Positions 1 through 7,595 of a stretch of DNA of 19,827 nt are shown in pieces (position 1 is the first letter of the stretch; each line of letters starts with the position of its first letter). The position numbers and the translations under genes are program-made. The DNA comes from an uncultured Mediterraneibacter sp. (lineage in GTDB: Bacteria > Bacillota > Clostridia > Lachnospirales > Lachnospiraceae), in NCBI GenBank assembly GCA_934418295.1, contig CAKRWZ010000032.1:1-19827 (forward strand), in the 5' to 3' direction. The notes below the pieces were generated by a model, which was given only the letters and a program-made list of their open reading frames with translations, was not told the origin of the DNA and made no database searches.

Positions 1-693
1 CTTCTGGGAAGTGTGTCCGTGGTACCGGTGGGACTGACCCGCTACAGAGACGGATTGTATCCGTTGGAGCCTTTTGAAAAAGAGGATGCGATACGAGTAC
101 TGGAGATCATACACCGCTGGCAGGAGGAAATGTATCAGGAGACGGGAAGCCATTTCGTCCATGCAGGAGATGAGTGGTACATCCTGGCAGAGCAGGACTT
201 TCCGGAGGAAGAGCGTTACGACGGGTATCTTCAGCTGGAAAACGGCGTAGGGATGCTGCGGCTTCTGATCGACGAGTTTCGGGAAGGCGTAGCACAGTGC
301 AAAGGAGATGCAAAGAAACGGGAGCTTTCGCTGGCCACGGGCAAACTGGCAGCGCCTTATCTGAGAATGCTTTCGTGTGAGCTTCAGGAGAGATATCCGA
401 ATCTGACGGTATATATTTACCCCATTGAAAATCGGTTCTTCGGAGAAAAAATTACAGTTTCCGGGCTGATCACCGGACAGGATCTGATCCGTCAGTTGCA
501 GGGAAAGCCATTGGGAGAATGTCTTCTTCTGCCTTGTAATATGTTAAAAAGTGAGGAGAATGTTTTCTTGGATGATCTGACGGTGGAAGAGGCAGAACAG
601 GCTTTACAAGTGCAGGTAGATATTGTAAAATCAAGCGGACAGGATTTAATAGAAGCATTACTTCAAGGGAACAGGAGAAAGGAAAATGAGTAA
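1..693 (+). CDS. DUF512 family protein (radical SAM/PDZ-type), 3' part only
   Basis: The reading frame is open from base 1, so the gene begins upstream; only about 230 C-terminal residues are present. The GTG at 13 is internal, since LLGS precedes it in frame. The stretch VVPVGLTRYRDGLYPLEPF matches my memory of the DUF512 C-terminal domain. That domain follows a PDZ-like and a radical-SAM-like region in proteins of roughly 450 residues found in Clostridia and cyanobacteria. The N-terminal cluster-binding cysteines would lie outside the window and cannot be checked. Biochemical function is not established as far as I know. The stop (691-693) overlaps the der start codon by 8 nt, which suggests translational coupling with der and a possible link to ribosome assembly; that link is inference. 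I am confident in the family and have no view on a reaction. Confidence 0.85.
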   Translation, partial: LLGSVSVVPVGLTRYRDGLYPLEPFEKEDAIRVLEIIHRWQEEMYQETGSHFVHAGDEWYILAEQDFPEEERYDGYLQLENGVGMLRLLIDEFREGVAQCKGDAKKRELSLATGKLAAPYLRMLSCELQERYPNLTVYIYPIENRFFGEKITVSGLITGQDLIRQLQGKPLGECLLLPCNMLKSEENVFLDDLTVEEAEQALQVQVDIVKSSGQDLIEALLQGNRRKENE

Positions 694-2014
694 ACCAGTA
701 GTGGCGATCGTGGGAAGACCGAATGTGGGCAAGTCTACTTTGTTTAATGCCCTGGCGGGAGAAAAAATTTCGATCGTGAAGGATACGCCCGGCGTGACCA
801 GGGACCGTATCTATGCAGACGTGACATGGCTGGATAAAGAATTTACCATGATAGATACCGGCGGTATCGAGCCGGACAGTAAGGACATTATTTTTTCGCA
901 GATGCGGGATCAGGCACAGATCGCCATCGATACGGCGGATGTGATCATTTTTATCACGGACGTAAAGCAGGGATTGATCGATTCAGATGCCCGTGTGGCA
1001 GATATGCTGAGACGTTCCGGGAAGCCGGTGATTTTGGCAGTAAACAAGGTGGACAGCTTTAAAAAATATATGGCAGATGTCTATGAGTTTTACAATCTGG
1101 GGATCGGAGATCCGCTGCCGATTTCGGCGTCTTCCAGACTAGGTCTGGGAGATCTTCTGGATCAGGTCATCTCATATTTTCCGGAGCACGGCGGAGAGGA
1201 AGAGGAGGATGAGCGCCCCCGGATCGCCATCGTGGGAAAACCGAACGTGGGCAAATCATCTATCATCAATCGTCTGCTGGGGGAGACCCGCGTGATCGTG
1301 TCGGATATTGCGGGGACGACAAGAGACGCCATCGATACAGAGATCGTGTACAACGAGAAAGAATATGTGTTTATCGATACGGCAGGTCTTCGGAGAAAAA
1401 GTAAGATCAAAGAAGATCTGGAGCGCTACAGCATCATCCGGACGGTGACGGCAGTGGAGCGTGCGGATATGGTACTGATGGTCATCGACGCTTCGGAAGG
1501 CGTGACGGAGCAGGATGCAAAGATCGCAGGGATCGCCCATGATAAAGGAAAAGGGATCATCATCGTAGTCAACAAATGGGATGCGGTGGAGAAAAACGAC
1601 AAAACAATGCGGGAATATGAAGGCAAGATCCGTCAGACCCTTTCTTTTATGCCTTATGCCCAGATCCTGTTCGTGTCGGCGCTGACGGGACAGAGGATCT
1701 TTAAATTGTTTGATGTGATCGACATGGTTATCGAAAACCAGAACCTGAGGATTTCCACAGGCGTGCTGAACGAGATCATGATGGAAGCGGTGGCGATGCA
1801 GCAGCCGCCGTCAGATAAGGGAAAACGGCTGAAGCTTTACTATATGACACAGGTAGCGGTCAAACCGCCTTCCTTCGTCATTTTCGTCAATGACAAAGAG
1901 CTGATGCATTTTTCTTATACCAGATATCTGGAAAATAAGATCCGGGAAGCATTTAGTTTTAAAGGAACTTCGCTGAGATTTTTTATTCGGGAAAGAAAAG
2001 AAAAGGAGCAGTAA
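686..2014 (+). CDS. der: Ribosome biogenesis GTPase Der (EngA)
   Basis: Der is an essential GTPase with two tandem G domains that binds the 50S precursor and acts late in large-subunit assembly in the cytoplasm. The 442-residue length is normal. G domain 1 has the P-loop GRPNVGKS (10-17), DTGG (57-60) and NKVD (120-123). An acidic linker (about 170-177) leads to G domain 2 with GKPNVGKS (184-191), DTAG (231-234) and NKWD (296-299). A KH-like domain fills roughly 350-442 and ends in a basic tail. The ATG lies inside the upstream DUF512 frame behind GGAGAAAGG, and the N-terminus (MSKPVVAIVGRPNVGKS) starts exactly where the family does. plsY follows 1 nt after the stop, so the three genes look like one transcript. 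Nothing is missing or odd in the motifs. Confidence 0.98.
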   Translation: MSKPVVAIVGRPNVGKSTLFNALAGEKISIVKDTPGVTRDRIYADVTWLDKEFTMIDTGGIEPDSKDIIFSQMRDQAQIAIDTADVIIFITDVKQGLIDSDARVADMLRRSGKPVILAVNKVDSFKKYMADVYEFYNLGIGDPLPISASSRLGLGDLLDQVISYFPEHGGEEEEDERPRIAIVGKPNVGKSSIINRLLGETRVIVSDIAGTTRDAIDTEIVYNEKEYVFIDTAGLRRKSKIKEDLERYSIIRTVTAVERADMVLMVIDASEGVTEQDAKIAGIAHDKGKGIIIVVNKWDAVEKNDKTMREYEGKIRQTLSFMPYAQILFVSALTGQRIFKLFDVIDMVIENQNLRISTGVLNEIMMEAVAMQQPPSDKGKRLKLYYMTQVAVKPPSFVIFVNDKELMHFSYTRYLENKIREAFSFKGTSLRFFIRERKEKEQ

Positions 2015-2015
2015 T

Positions 2016-2684
2016 ATGGAACGAATCATTTGTGTGGCAGTCGGTTATGTATTTGGGCTGTTTCAGACCGGTTATCTGGTGGGAAAGGCACAGAACATCG
2101 ATATCCGGAAGTACGGGAGCGGAAACGCCGGTTCGACTAATGCGCTCCGGGTGCTGGGATGGAAATCTGGTATCCTGACGTTTATCGGAGATTGCATGAA
2201 ATGTATTCTGGCCATCCTTTTGATGTCCCTCTGCTTTAAAAAAAGCTGTGCAGACATTTTGCCGCTTCTGAAGCTTTATACAGGAGTAGGCGTTACTTTG
2301 GGACATAATTTTCCGTTCTATCTGCGCTTCAAAGGCGGAAAAGGGATCGCTGTAATGGCAGGACTGATCCTGAGCACCAGCTGGTGGATGTCTTTGATCT
2401 GCCTGGTGATATTTGTGACCGTTGTGTTTGCCACCCGTTATATTTCGCTGGGCTCGCTGCTGCTTTCTCTGTTGTTTGCAGTGATGCTGGTGATTAAAGG
2501 CCAGACCGGAGGTTTTGGCGTATCGCAGGCGTGTCTCTGGGAAATGTATGTATTGGGCTTTGCGCTGATGGCCTTGGCATGGTATCGCCATAAGGCCAAT
2601 ATCAAGCGTTTGCTGACCGGGACGGAGAATAAATTCGGGGCACCGGGGAAAAAGCCGGTTCCGTCGGAAAAGAAAGAAAAATAA
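2016..2684 (+). CDS. plsY: Acyl-phosphate:glycerol-3-phosphate acyltransferase PlsY
   Basis: PlsY is an integral membrane enzyme that transfers an acyl group from acyl-phosphate (made by PlsX) to glycerol-3-phosphate. It gives lysophosphatidic acid, the first step of phospholipid synthesis. The 222-residue protein has the family motifs GSGNAGSTNALR (34-45) and GHNFPFYLRFKGGKG (96-110) between hydrophobic helices. Membrane segments are visible near 1-20, 52-75, 110-140, 143-162 and 175-193. The C-terminus is a charged Lys/Glu tail (about 200-222) that looks cytoplasmic. The ribosome binding site AAAAGGAG sits about 7 nt before the ATG, at the very end of der. gpsA, which in many relatives lies between plsY and spoIVA and supplies glycerol-3-phosphate, is not here. 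Confidence 0.96.
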   Translation: MERIICVAVGYVFGLFQTGYLVGKAQNIDIRKYGSGNAGSTNALRVLGWKSGILTFIGDCMKCILAILLMSLCFKKSCADILPLLKLYTGVGVTLGHNFPFYLRFKGGKGIAVMAGLILSTSWWMSLICLVIFVTVVFATRYISLGSLLLSLLFAVMLVIKGQTGGFGVSQACLWEMYVLGFALMALAWYRHKANIKRLLTGTENKFGAPGKKPVPSEKKEK

Positions 2685-2693
2685 AAGAATCTT

Positions 2694-2722
2694 ACATAAT
2701 CAACCCTCTTGCTTCATATAGT
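2694..2722 (+). promoter_or_regulatory. Candidate sigma-E promoter of spoIVA
   Basis: ACATAAT (2694-2700), a 14-bp spacer and CATATAGT (2715-2722) fit the mother-cell sigma-E consensus known from Bacillus (kmATATT, 14 bp, CATACAnT): 5 of 7 positions in the -35 and 7 of 8 in the -10. It lies between plsY and spoIVA, 28 bp before the start codon and just upstream of a strong AAGGGGG ribosome binding site. spoIVA is a known sigma-E target in Bacillus, which supports the reading. This is a by-eye match. Confidence 0.6.
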
Positions 2723-2749
2723 TTACCAGTGAAGTAAGGGGGTAATTTC

Positions 2750-4222
2750 ATGGATACATTTCAGGTATATAAGGATATGAAATCCCGGACGGACGGCGAG
2801 ATCTATATTGGGGTGGTGGGACCGGTCAGGACGGGAAAATCCACTTTTATCAAACGGTTCATGGATCTTTTGGTGCTGCCGAACCTGACGGATGAAAATC
2901 AAAAGGCCAGAGCCAGGGATGAACTTCCCCAATCGGCGTCCGGTACCACCATCATGACGACGGAGCCGAAGTTTGTGCCGAAAGAAGCGGCCCAGATCCG
3001 TCTTTCGGAAGATCTGGAAGTGAAGATTCGCCTGATCGACTGTGTGGGGTATATGGTGAACGGTGCCACCGGCCATTTGGAAAATGAGACGGAACGGCAG
3101 GTGAAAACGCCCTGGTTTGATTATGAGATCCCGTTTACAAAGGCGGCTGAGATCGGAACCAGAAAAGTGATCCATGAGCATTCTACCCTGGGGATCGTGG
3201 TGACGGCAGACGGTTCTTTCGGAGAATTGAAAAGAGAAAATTATATTCCGGCGGAAGAAAAGACGATCCGGGAGCTGCAGGGGATCGGCAAGCCTTTTAT
3301 CGTGCTGCTGAATTCGGAGAAGCCTTACAGCCAGGAGACGAAAGAATTGGCTGAGACTATGGCGGAGACCTATAAGGTTTCGGTGCTTCCGGTGAACTGT
3401 GAGCAGCTCAAAGCAGAGGATATCCACGGGATCATGCGCCAGATCCTGTTTTCCTTTCCTATTTCAGAGGTGGATTTTTACATTCCCAAATGGGTGGAAA
3501 TGCTGCCGGCAGATCACGCGATCAAGCAGGAACTGCTGGGCGAAGTGCGAAAGATCATGGAAGGGTTACAGGATATCCGGAGTGCCACAGAAGGTATCGG
3601 GGAACCTGAAAGCCGGTACATAGAAAAGATTTCCATGGAAAAAATTGAAATGGATACCGGAAAAGTGACGGTGCGGATCGCTTTTGAACAGAAATATTAT
3701 TATGAAGTGCTCAGTGAGCTGACCGGGCTGGAAATCAAAGGGGAACATGAGCTGATCAACGGGATCCGCAAGCTGGCTGATATGAAACGGGAGTATGCCC
3801 AGATTAAGGACGCCTTTAATGACGTGCAGATGAAAGGATACGGTGTCGTCAGTCCCAGGAAAGAAGAAATCGAGATCGACGAGCCGGCGTTGATCCGCCA
3901 GGGAAATAAATATGGGGTGAAGATTCATTCTAAAGCGCCGTCAGTGCATATGATACGGGCCAATATTGAAAATGAGATTGCGCCGATCGTAGGAACGGAG
4001 GAGCAGGCCAACGATCTGATCCGTTACATCAAAGATGCGGCAGATACGCCGGAAGGAATCTGGGGAACCAGTATTTTCGGAAAATCCATAGAAGAAATGG
4101 TGTTGAACGGCATGGAGACAAAAATCCGGATGATTAACGAAGAAAGCCAGGCAAAGCTGCAGGACACTATGAAAAAGATCGTAAACGACTCCAACGGAGG
4201 CCTGGTGTGTATCATTATCTGA
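2750..4222 (+). CDS. spoIVA: Stage IV sporulation protein A (spore coat morphogenetic ATPase)
   Basis: SpoIVA polymerises on the outer forespore membrane using ATP hydrolysis and forms the basement layer on which the spore coat assembles. The 490-residue length is nearly that of Bacillus subtilis SpoIVA. The Walker A motif GPVRTGKST (24-32) puts the key lysine at K30, the sensor threonines fall at T70-T71, and the Walker-B-like aspartate is D97 in RLIDCVGY. These are the same numbers as in B. subtilis as I remember them. The middle and C-terminal regions are not motif-rich, but the hydrophobic end GGLVCIII is typical and is the membrane/SpoVM-facing part in the known protein. The ATG has AAGGGGG about 8 nt upstream and its own sigma-E-like promoter. 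Presence of an intact gene implies a spore-forming lineage. Confidence 0.98.
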   Translation: MDTFQVYKDMKSRTDGEIYIGVVGPVRTGKSTFIKRFMDLLVLPNLTDENQKARARDELPQSASGTTIMTTEPKFVPKEAAQIRLSEDLEVKIRLIDCVGYMVNGATGHLENETERQVKTPWFDYEIPFTKAAEIGTRKVIHEHSTLGIVVTADGSFGELKRENYIPAEEKTIRELQGIGKPFIVLLNSEKPYSQETKELAETMAETYKVSVLPVNCEQLKAEDIHGIMRQILFSFPISEVDFYIPKWVEMLPADHAIKQELLGEVRKIMEGLQDIRSATEGIGEPESRYIEKISMEKIEMDTGKVTVRIAFEQKYYYEVLSELTGLEIKGEHELINGIRKLADMKREYAQIKDAFNDVQMKGYGVVSPRKEEIEIDEPALIRQGNKYGVKIHSKAPSVHMIRANIENEIAPIVGTEEQANDLIRYIKDAADTPEGIWGTSIFGKSIEEMVLNGMETKIRMINEESQAKLQDTMKKIVNDSNGGLVCIII

Positions 4223-4269
4223 CAAAATGCGGCCGGGTAAGTGTAGCTGTCCGGGTGCGGTAAAACGGT

Positions 4270-4294
4270 GCAAAGAGATCGGGAGGCTCTTTGC
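4270..4294 (+). terminator. Terminator-like hairpin after spoIVA
   Basis: GCAAAGAG (4270-4277) and CTCTTTGC (4287-4294) form an 8-bp perfect stem with a 9-nt loop, extendable by one G-U pair. The following tract (ATCGCTTTAG) is only weakly T-rich, so termination may be partial. A second hairpin within the repeat element starts 27 nt later and may complete it. Confidence 0.55.
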
Positions 4295-4303
4295 ATCGCT
4301 TTA

Positions 4304-4346
4304 GTTGCCGGTCATGCGACAAAAGGTCCGGCGGATCTTTTTAAGT
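4304..4346 (+). repeat. Dispersed intergenic hairpin element, copy A
   Basis: This 43-bp stretch aligns with 15530-15573 at about 35 of 44 columns. The shared parts are GTTG, CGACAAAA, TCCGG and ATCTTTTT. Its 3' half folds as AAAAGGTC (4321-4328) against GATCTTTT (4334-4341) with one G-U pair, followed by T and A residues. Like copy B it sits directly after a terminator-type hairpin and before an operon. Function is unknown; a second terminator is the simplest reading. Confidence 0.55.
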
Positions 4347-4370
4347 ATTTCTTTAGGGGCGGATCTGTAG

Positions 4371-4376
4371 TATAAT
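4371..4376 (+). promoter_or_regulatory. Candidate -10 box for the purine salvage operon
   Basis: A perfect TATAAT lies 98 nt before the proposed phosphorylase start codon. No good TTGACA is seen at the expected distance (17 bp upstream is ATTTCT-like), so a promoter here is plausible but only half supported. Confidence 0.4.
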
Positions 4377-4473
4377 AGCAGAAGTATTGTATCAGTATTA
4401 TATCAATGAAAGCAGGAAGATCGCACCGGCAGGAAGAGAGCGATCTGAAAAAACGGAGACAGAGAGGAACATT

Positions 4474-5304
4474 ATGAGTAAAAAGTACGAAGAGTTACAG
4501 AAATGCTATGAATATTATCGGTCCGTTACAGATTTTAAACCGAAAGTAGCCATCATCCTGGGGACAGGCTTGGGCTATTATGCAGAAAAGATGAAGATAG
4601 AATGTGAGATCCCTTATAAAGATATTCCGGACTTTCCGGTTTCCACCGTGTCCGGACACGCAGGCAGATTCCTGCTGGGCTATATCGGGGAAACTCCGGT
4701 GGTCATGATGCAGGGAAGAGTTCATTTTTATGAAGGATATCCTACGGAAAAAGTGGTCCTTCCGGTAAGGCTGATGTACATGATGGGAGCCCGGATCCTG
4801 CTTTTGACCAATGCGGCGGGAGGCATCAATCCGCAGTTTGAAGCCGGCGATTTTATGATGATCACAGATCAGATCTCCAGCTTTGTCCCGTCACCTCTGG
4901 TGGGAGAAAATGCGGAAGAGCTGGGAGAGCGTTTCCCGGATATGACCTATATTTATGACCCTCAGCTGCAGGATGTGATCCGAAAGGCGGCAGAAAAAGA
5001 ACAGCTTCCGATCCATGAAGGCGTTTATGTGCAGACCTCAGGTCCCAATTTTGAGAGTCCGGCCGAGATCAAAATGTATCGGATCCTGGGAGCGGATGCA
5101 GTGGGCATGAGCACGGCTTGTGAGGCCATCGCAGCGTGTCACGCAGGTATGAAGATCGGCGGGATTTCCTTTATTTCCAACATGGCCAGCGGGATGTCGG
5201 AAGCACCTTTGAACCATTTGGATGTACAAGAGGTGGCAGACCGCAGATCCGCTGATTTTGAGCGGCTGGTAACGGCAGTGATCGATGGTGCCGCAGCGTT
5301 ATAA
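4474..5304 (+). CDS. punA: Purine nucleoside phosphorylase (trimeric class)
   Basis: The enzyme cleaves purine nucleosides with phosphate to a free base and ribose-1-phosphate, in purine salvage. The frame is open further upstream (ATG 4387), but ATG 4474 is preferred. AGAGAGG lies 6 nt before it, the product MSKKYEEL... has the family length (276), and the extra 29 residues are unlike family members. Visible motifs are the phosphate loop GTGLG (30-34), GHAGRF (61-66), GRVHFYEGY (81-89), TNAAGGI (112-118), GPNFESPAEI (190-199) and SNMASG (235-240). Glu194 and Asn236 match the pair that recognises 6-oxopurines (inosine/guanosine) in the trimeric family, so methylthioadenosine itself is a less likely substrate. 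VGMSTACEA departs slightly from the usual VGMSTVPE. An amidohydrolase of the MTA/SAH deaminase type follows 75 bp later. Confidence 0.93.
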   Translation: MSKKYEELQKCYEYYRSVTDFKPKVAIILGTGLGYYAEKMKIECEIPYKDIPDFPVSTVSGHAGRFLLGYIGETPVVMMQGRVHFYEGYPTEKVVLPVRLMYMMGARILLLTNAAGGINPQFEAGDFMMITDQISSFVPSPLVGENAEELGERFPDMTYIYDPQLQDVIRKAAEKEQLPIHEGVYVQTSGPNFESPAEIKMYRILGADAVGMSTACEAIAACHAGMKIGGISFISNMASGMSEAPLNHLDVQEVADRRSADFERLVTAVIDGAAAL

Positions 5305-5379
5305 AAGAGGAAACAGTGATCAATCATACGAACGTATAGAACATAAATCAGAACAAGAAAAGGAAAAAGGCAGAAAGAT

Positions 5380-6657
5380 ATGAATATTCGATTTAAAAAT
5401 GTCCGGATCCTGACGATGGAAGAGGACAGATCAATTTTTGAAGGAGAGCTCTGGGTAAAGGATGACGCTATTGCCTATATGGGACCGGAGCGGAAAGATT
5501 ACGGCATGAAATGGGACCGGGTCATCGACGGTCAGGGCAATCTGCTGATGCCGGGATTTAAAAATGCGCATACCCATTCGGCGATGACGTTTCTCAGGTC
5601 TTATGCAGATGATATGAAGCTGGATGACTGGCTGCACAAGAAGGTCTTTCCGGCAGAGGCACAGCTGACAGGAGAGGACGTGTACTGGCTTACCAAGCTG
5701 GCGGTCATGGAGTACCTGACCAGCGGGATCACGGCACAGTTTGACATGTATTTCCACCGGGAAGAGATGGACAAGTCCATGGAAGAATGTGGTTTCCGGA
5801 CGGTTTACTGTGAGAGTATCAACGATTTTGGGGGAACGCTGGAAAAAGTGGAGGCGGATTACCTGCGTTACCATGAAAAAAAGGACAGTCTTTTGTCTTA
5901 TCAGTTTGGTTTTCATGCGGAGTATACCACCAGCCTGGAGCTGATGCGGGGAATCGCAGAGCTGGCACAGAAGTATCAGAAGCCGGTTTATGTGCATTGC
6001 TCAGAGACGAGACAGGAAGTGGAAGACTGTGTGGAACGGACGGGGATGACACCGCCGGTCTATATGGATGATCTGGGCCTGTTCCGCTATGGCGGCGGCT
6101 TGTTCCACGGAGTGCATCTTTCAGAGGATGATCTCCGGGTGATCCAAAAACGGCATCTTTATGTGGTGACCAACCCTGCTTCCAACCTGAAGCTGGCCAG
6201 CGGGATCGCAGACATCAAGAAAATGTTGTCTTTAGACATCCCGGTAGCCATCGGAACAGACGGACCGGCCAGCAACAACTGTCTGGATATGTTCCGGGAA
6301 ATGTTTTTGGTGACCGGATTGCAGAAAGCGATCCACGAGGATCCGGAAGCGGTGCCGGCTATGGAAGTGCTGAAAATGGCCACGGTAAATGGTGCCCATG
6401 CTATGGGACTTACGGATTGTGATGTTTTGGCGCCGGGCAAAAAAGCTGACATCGTGATGATCGACCTGAACCAGCCGAACATGCAGCCGCTGCAGAATAT
6501 CGAGAAAAATATCGTTTACAGCGGAAGCAAATCCAATGTAAAAATGACCATGATAAACGGCAGGATCCGTTATGAAAACGGAGAATTCCAGATCGGTGTG
6601 AGCCCGGAAGGGGTATACGCACAGGCAAACAAGATCGCACGCCGCATCCTGGGATGA
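5380..6657 (+). CDS. mtaD: Amidohydrolase, 5-methylthioadenosine/S-adenosylhomocysteine deaminase type
   Basis: Family members hydrolytically deaminate adenosine-type compounds (MTA, SAH, adenosine) to the inosine analogues, using one metal in a TIM-barrel amidohydrolase fold. The 425-residue length is typical. Ligand motifs are HTH (64-66), HAEYTTS (179-185), VHCSET with His206 and Glu209, HGVHL (243-247) and GTDGPASNN with Asp294. N- and C-terminal beta-sandwich parts frame the barrel (MNIRFKNVRIL..., and ...GKKADIVMIDLN). The exact substrate cannot be read from sequence; guanine or other amidohydrolases are weaker alternatives. A purine nucleoside phosphorylase lies upstream and rnhA begins 29 bp after the stop, so the three may share a transcript. 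AAAAAGG about 9 nt before the ATG can serve as ribosome binding site. A small inverted repeat (ATACG/CGTAT, 5326-5337) lies in the gap before it. Confidence 0.88.
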   Translation: MNIRFKNVRILTMEEDRSIFEGELWVKDDAIAYMGPERKDYGMKWDRVIDGQGNLLMPGFKNAHTHSAMTFLRSYADDMKLDDWLHKKVFPAEAQLTGEDVYWLTKLAVMEYLTSGITAQFDMYFHREEMDKSMEECGFRTVYCESINDFGGTLEKVEADYLRYHEKKDSLLSYQFGFHAEYTTSLELMRGIAELAQKYQKPVYVHCSETRQEVEDCVERTGMTPPVYMDDLGLFRYGGGLFHGVHLSEDDLRVIQKRHLYVVTNPASNLKLASGIADIKKMLSLDIPVAIGTDGPASNNCLDMFREMFLVTGLQKAIHEDPEAVPAMEVLKMATVNGAHAMGLTDCDVLAPGKKADIVMIDLNQPNMQPLQNIEKNIVYSGSKSNVKMTMINGRIRYENGEFQIGVSPEGVYAQANKIARRILG

Positions 6658-6686
6658 TTTTAGATTTCAGACAGGAGTAAAAAAGA

Positions 6687-7160
6687 ATGTTGGTAAAGAT
6701 TTACACAGACGGAGCGGCAAGAGGAAATCCGGACGGACCGGGAGGCTACGGAACGGTTCTGGAATATACGGATCGGGCAGGTGTGCTCCACACAAAAGAA
6801 CTGTCCCAGGGATATGTGAAGACGACCAACAACCGGATGGAGCTGATGGCGGTGATCGCCGGCCTGGAGGCTCTGAATCGTCCCTGTGAGGTGGAGATCT
6901 TCTCGGATTCCAAATATGTGGTGGATGCTTTCAACCAGCATTGGATCGACGGGTGGATCAAAAAAGACTGGAACCGCGGGAAAAGCGGACCAGTCAAAAA
7001 TATCGATCTGTGGAAGCGGCTGCTGGCAGCCAAGCAGAAGCATCAGGTCAATTTTCATTGGGTCAAGGGACACGATGGACATGAACAGAATGAAAGATGT
7101 GACACTTTGGCCACATCGGCAGCGGACTCTGATGATCTGATCCCGGATCCGGGGCTTTAG
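6687..7160 (+). CDS. rnhA: Ribonuclease HI
   Basis: RNase HI cuts the RNA strand of RNA-DNA hybrids and so removes R-loops and primers. The 157-residue single-domain protein has all catalytic acids: Asp8 (YTDGAARGNP), Glu52 (NNRMEL), Asp74 (FSDSKYV) and Asp139 (NERCD). The loop histidine lies in WVKGHDGHEQ (125-134). The basic-protrusion segment WIDGWIKKDW (86-95) is present, so it is the E. coli-like bacterial form. The ATG has AGGAGT 9 nt upstream. It follows the amidohydrolase by 29 bp and precedes rnpB, which has its own promoter. The last residues (DDLIPDPGL) are encoded by an inverted repeat. Confidence 0.97.
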   Translation: MLVKIYTDGAARGNPDGPGGYGTVLEYTDRAGVLHTKELSQGYVKTTNNRMELMAVIAGLEALNRPCEVEIFSDSKYVVDAFNQHWIDGWIKKDWNRGKSGPVKNIDLWKRLLAAKQKHQVNFHWVKGHDGHEQNERCDTLATSAADSDDLIPDPGL

Positions 7161-7168
7161 GGATCCGG
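7143..7168 (+). repeat. Inverted repeat at the 3' end of rnhA
   Basis: CCGGATCC (7143-7150) and GGATCCGG (7161-7168) form an 8-bp perfect GC-rich stem around a 10-nt loop that contains the rnhA stop codon. No T-run follows, so it is not a canonical terminator; it could protect the 3' end of the transcript. Confidence 0.45.
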
Positions 7169-7189
7169 ATACAGGAAAGAAAAGAAGAG

Positions 7190-7218
7190 TGGACATTCTG
7201 TTTTTTTCGTAATATAAT
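7190..7218 (+). promoter_or_regulatory. Sigma-A promoter of rnpB
   Basis: TGGACA (7190-7195), a 17-bp T-rich spacer and TATAAT (7213-7218) make a near-consensus promoter. The expected start is 7225-7226, exactly where the P1 helix of the RNase P RNA begins, which supports both calls. Confidence 0.85.
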
Positions 7219-7225
7219 AGGGAAC

Positions 7226-7590
7226 GCTAAGTAAGACAGACGGTCGCGGCTGCCGGGCCGAAAGGTGGCAGACGAGGAAAGTCCGGGCTTCAAAGGGCAG
7301 GATGCCGGATAACGTCCGGTGGAGGCGACTCCAAGGCCAGTGCAACAGAAATAAACCGCCGGGATAAAAGCTTTTGGCTTCTATCCCGGTAAGGGTGGAA
7401 AGGCAGTGTAAGAGACTACCGCCTTTCTGGTAACAGAAAGGGCACATGTAAACCCCATCCGAAGCAAGACCGAAACAAAGCGATACGGCTGCCCGCTGTG
7501 CTTTAGGTTGGTTGCTGGAGCCTGTCGGTAACGTCAGGCCTAGATAGATGACCGTCCAACGACATAACCCGGCTTACCGTCTTGCTTAGC
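7226..7590 (+). ncRNA. rnpB: RNase P RNA component, type A layout
   Basis: This is the catalytic RNA of RNase P, which with protein RnpA removes 5' leaders from pre-tRNAs. The outermost helix P1 is visible: GCTAAGTAAGAC (7226-7237) pairs with GTCTTGCTTAGC (7579-7590) with one G-U pair. Universal core segments are in order: GAGGAAAGTCCGGGC (7274-7288), TGCAACAGAAATAAACCGCC (7341-7360), GGTAAGGGTGGAAAGG (from 7388), CCTAGATAGATGACCGTCC (from 7539) and ACATAACCCGGCTTA (7562-7576). Order and spacing resemble the E. coli (type A) RNA rather than the Bacillus type B. A T-rich tail after P1 (7591-7610) probably ends transcription and runs into the 3' end of pyrI, which converges from the other strand. 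Confidence 0.97.
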
Positions 7591-7595
7591 CTTCT

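Noticed and set aside
1983..2591. Long minus-strand frame (202 codons) opposite plsY
   Set aside because: It lies across plsY and the der 3' end, has a His/Gln-rich composition typical of antisense frames, and no ribosome binding site was apparent.
4387..4473. 29-residue extension of the purine nucleoside phosphorylase
   Set aside because: No ribosome binding site at ATG 4387, whereas ATG 4474 has AGAGAGG and gives family length.
7226..7590. Riboswitch or T-box instead of RNase P RNA
   Set aside because: The P1 closure and several universal RNase P core segments are in the right order; no downstream gene on the same strand needs a leader.
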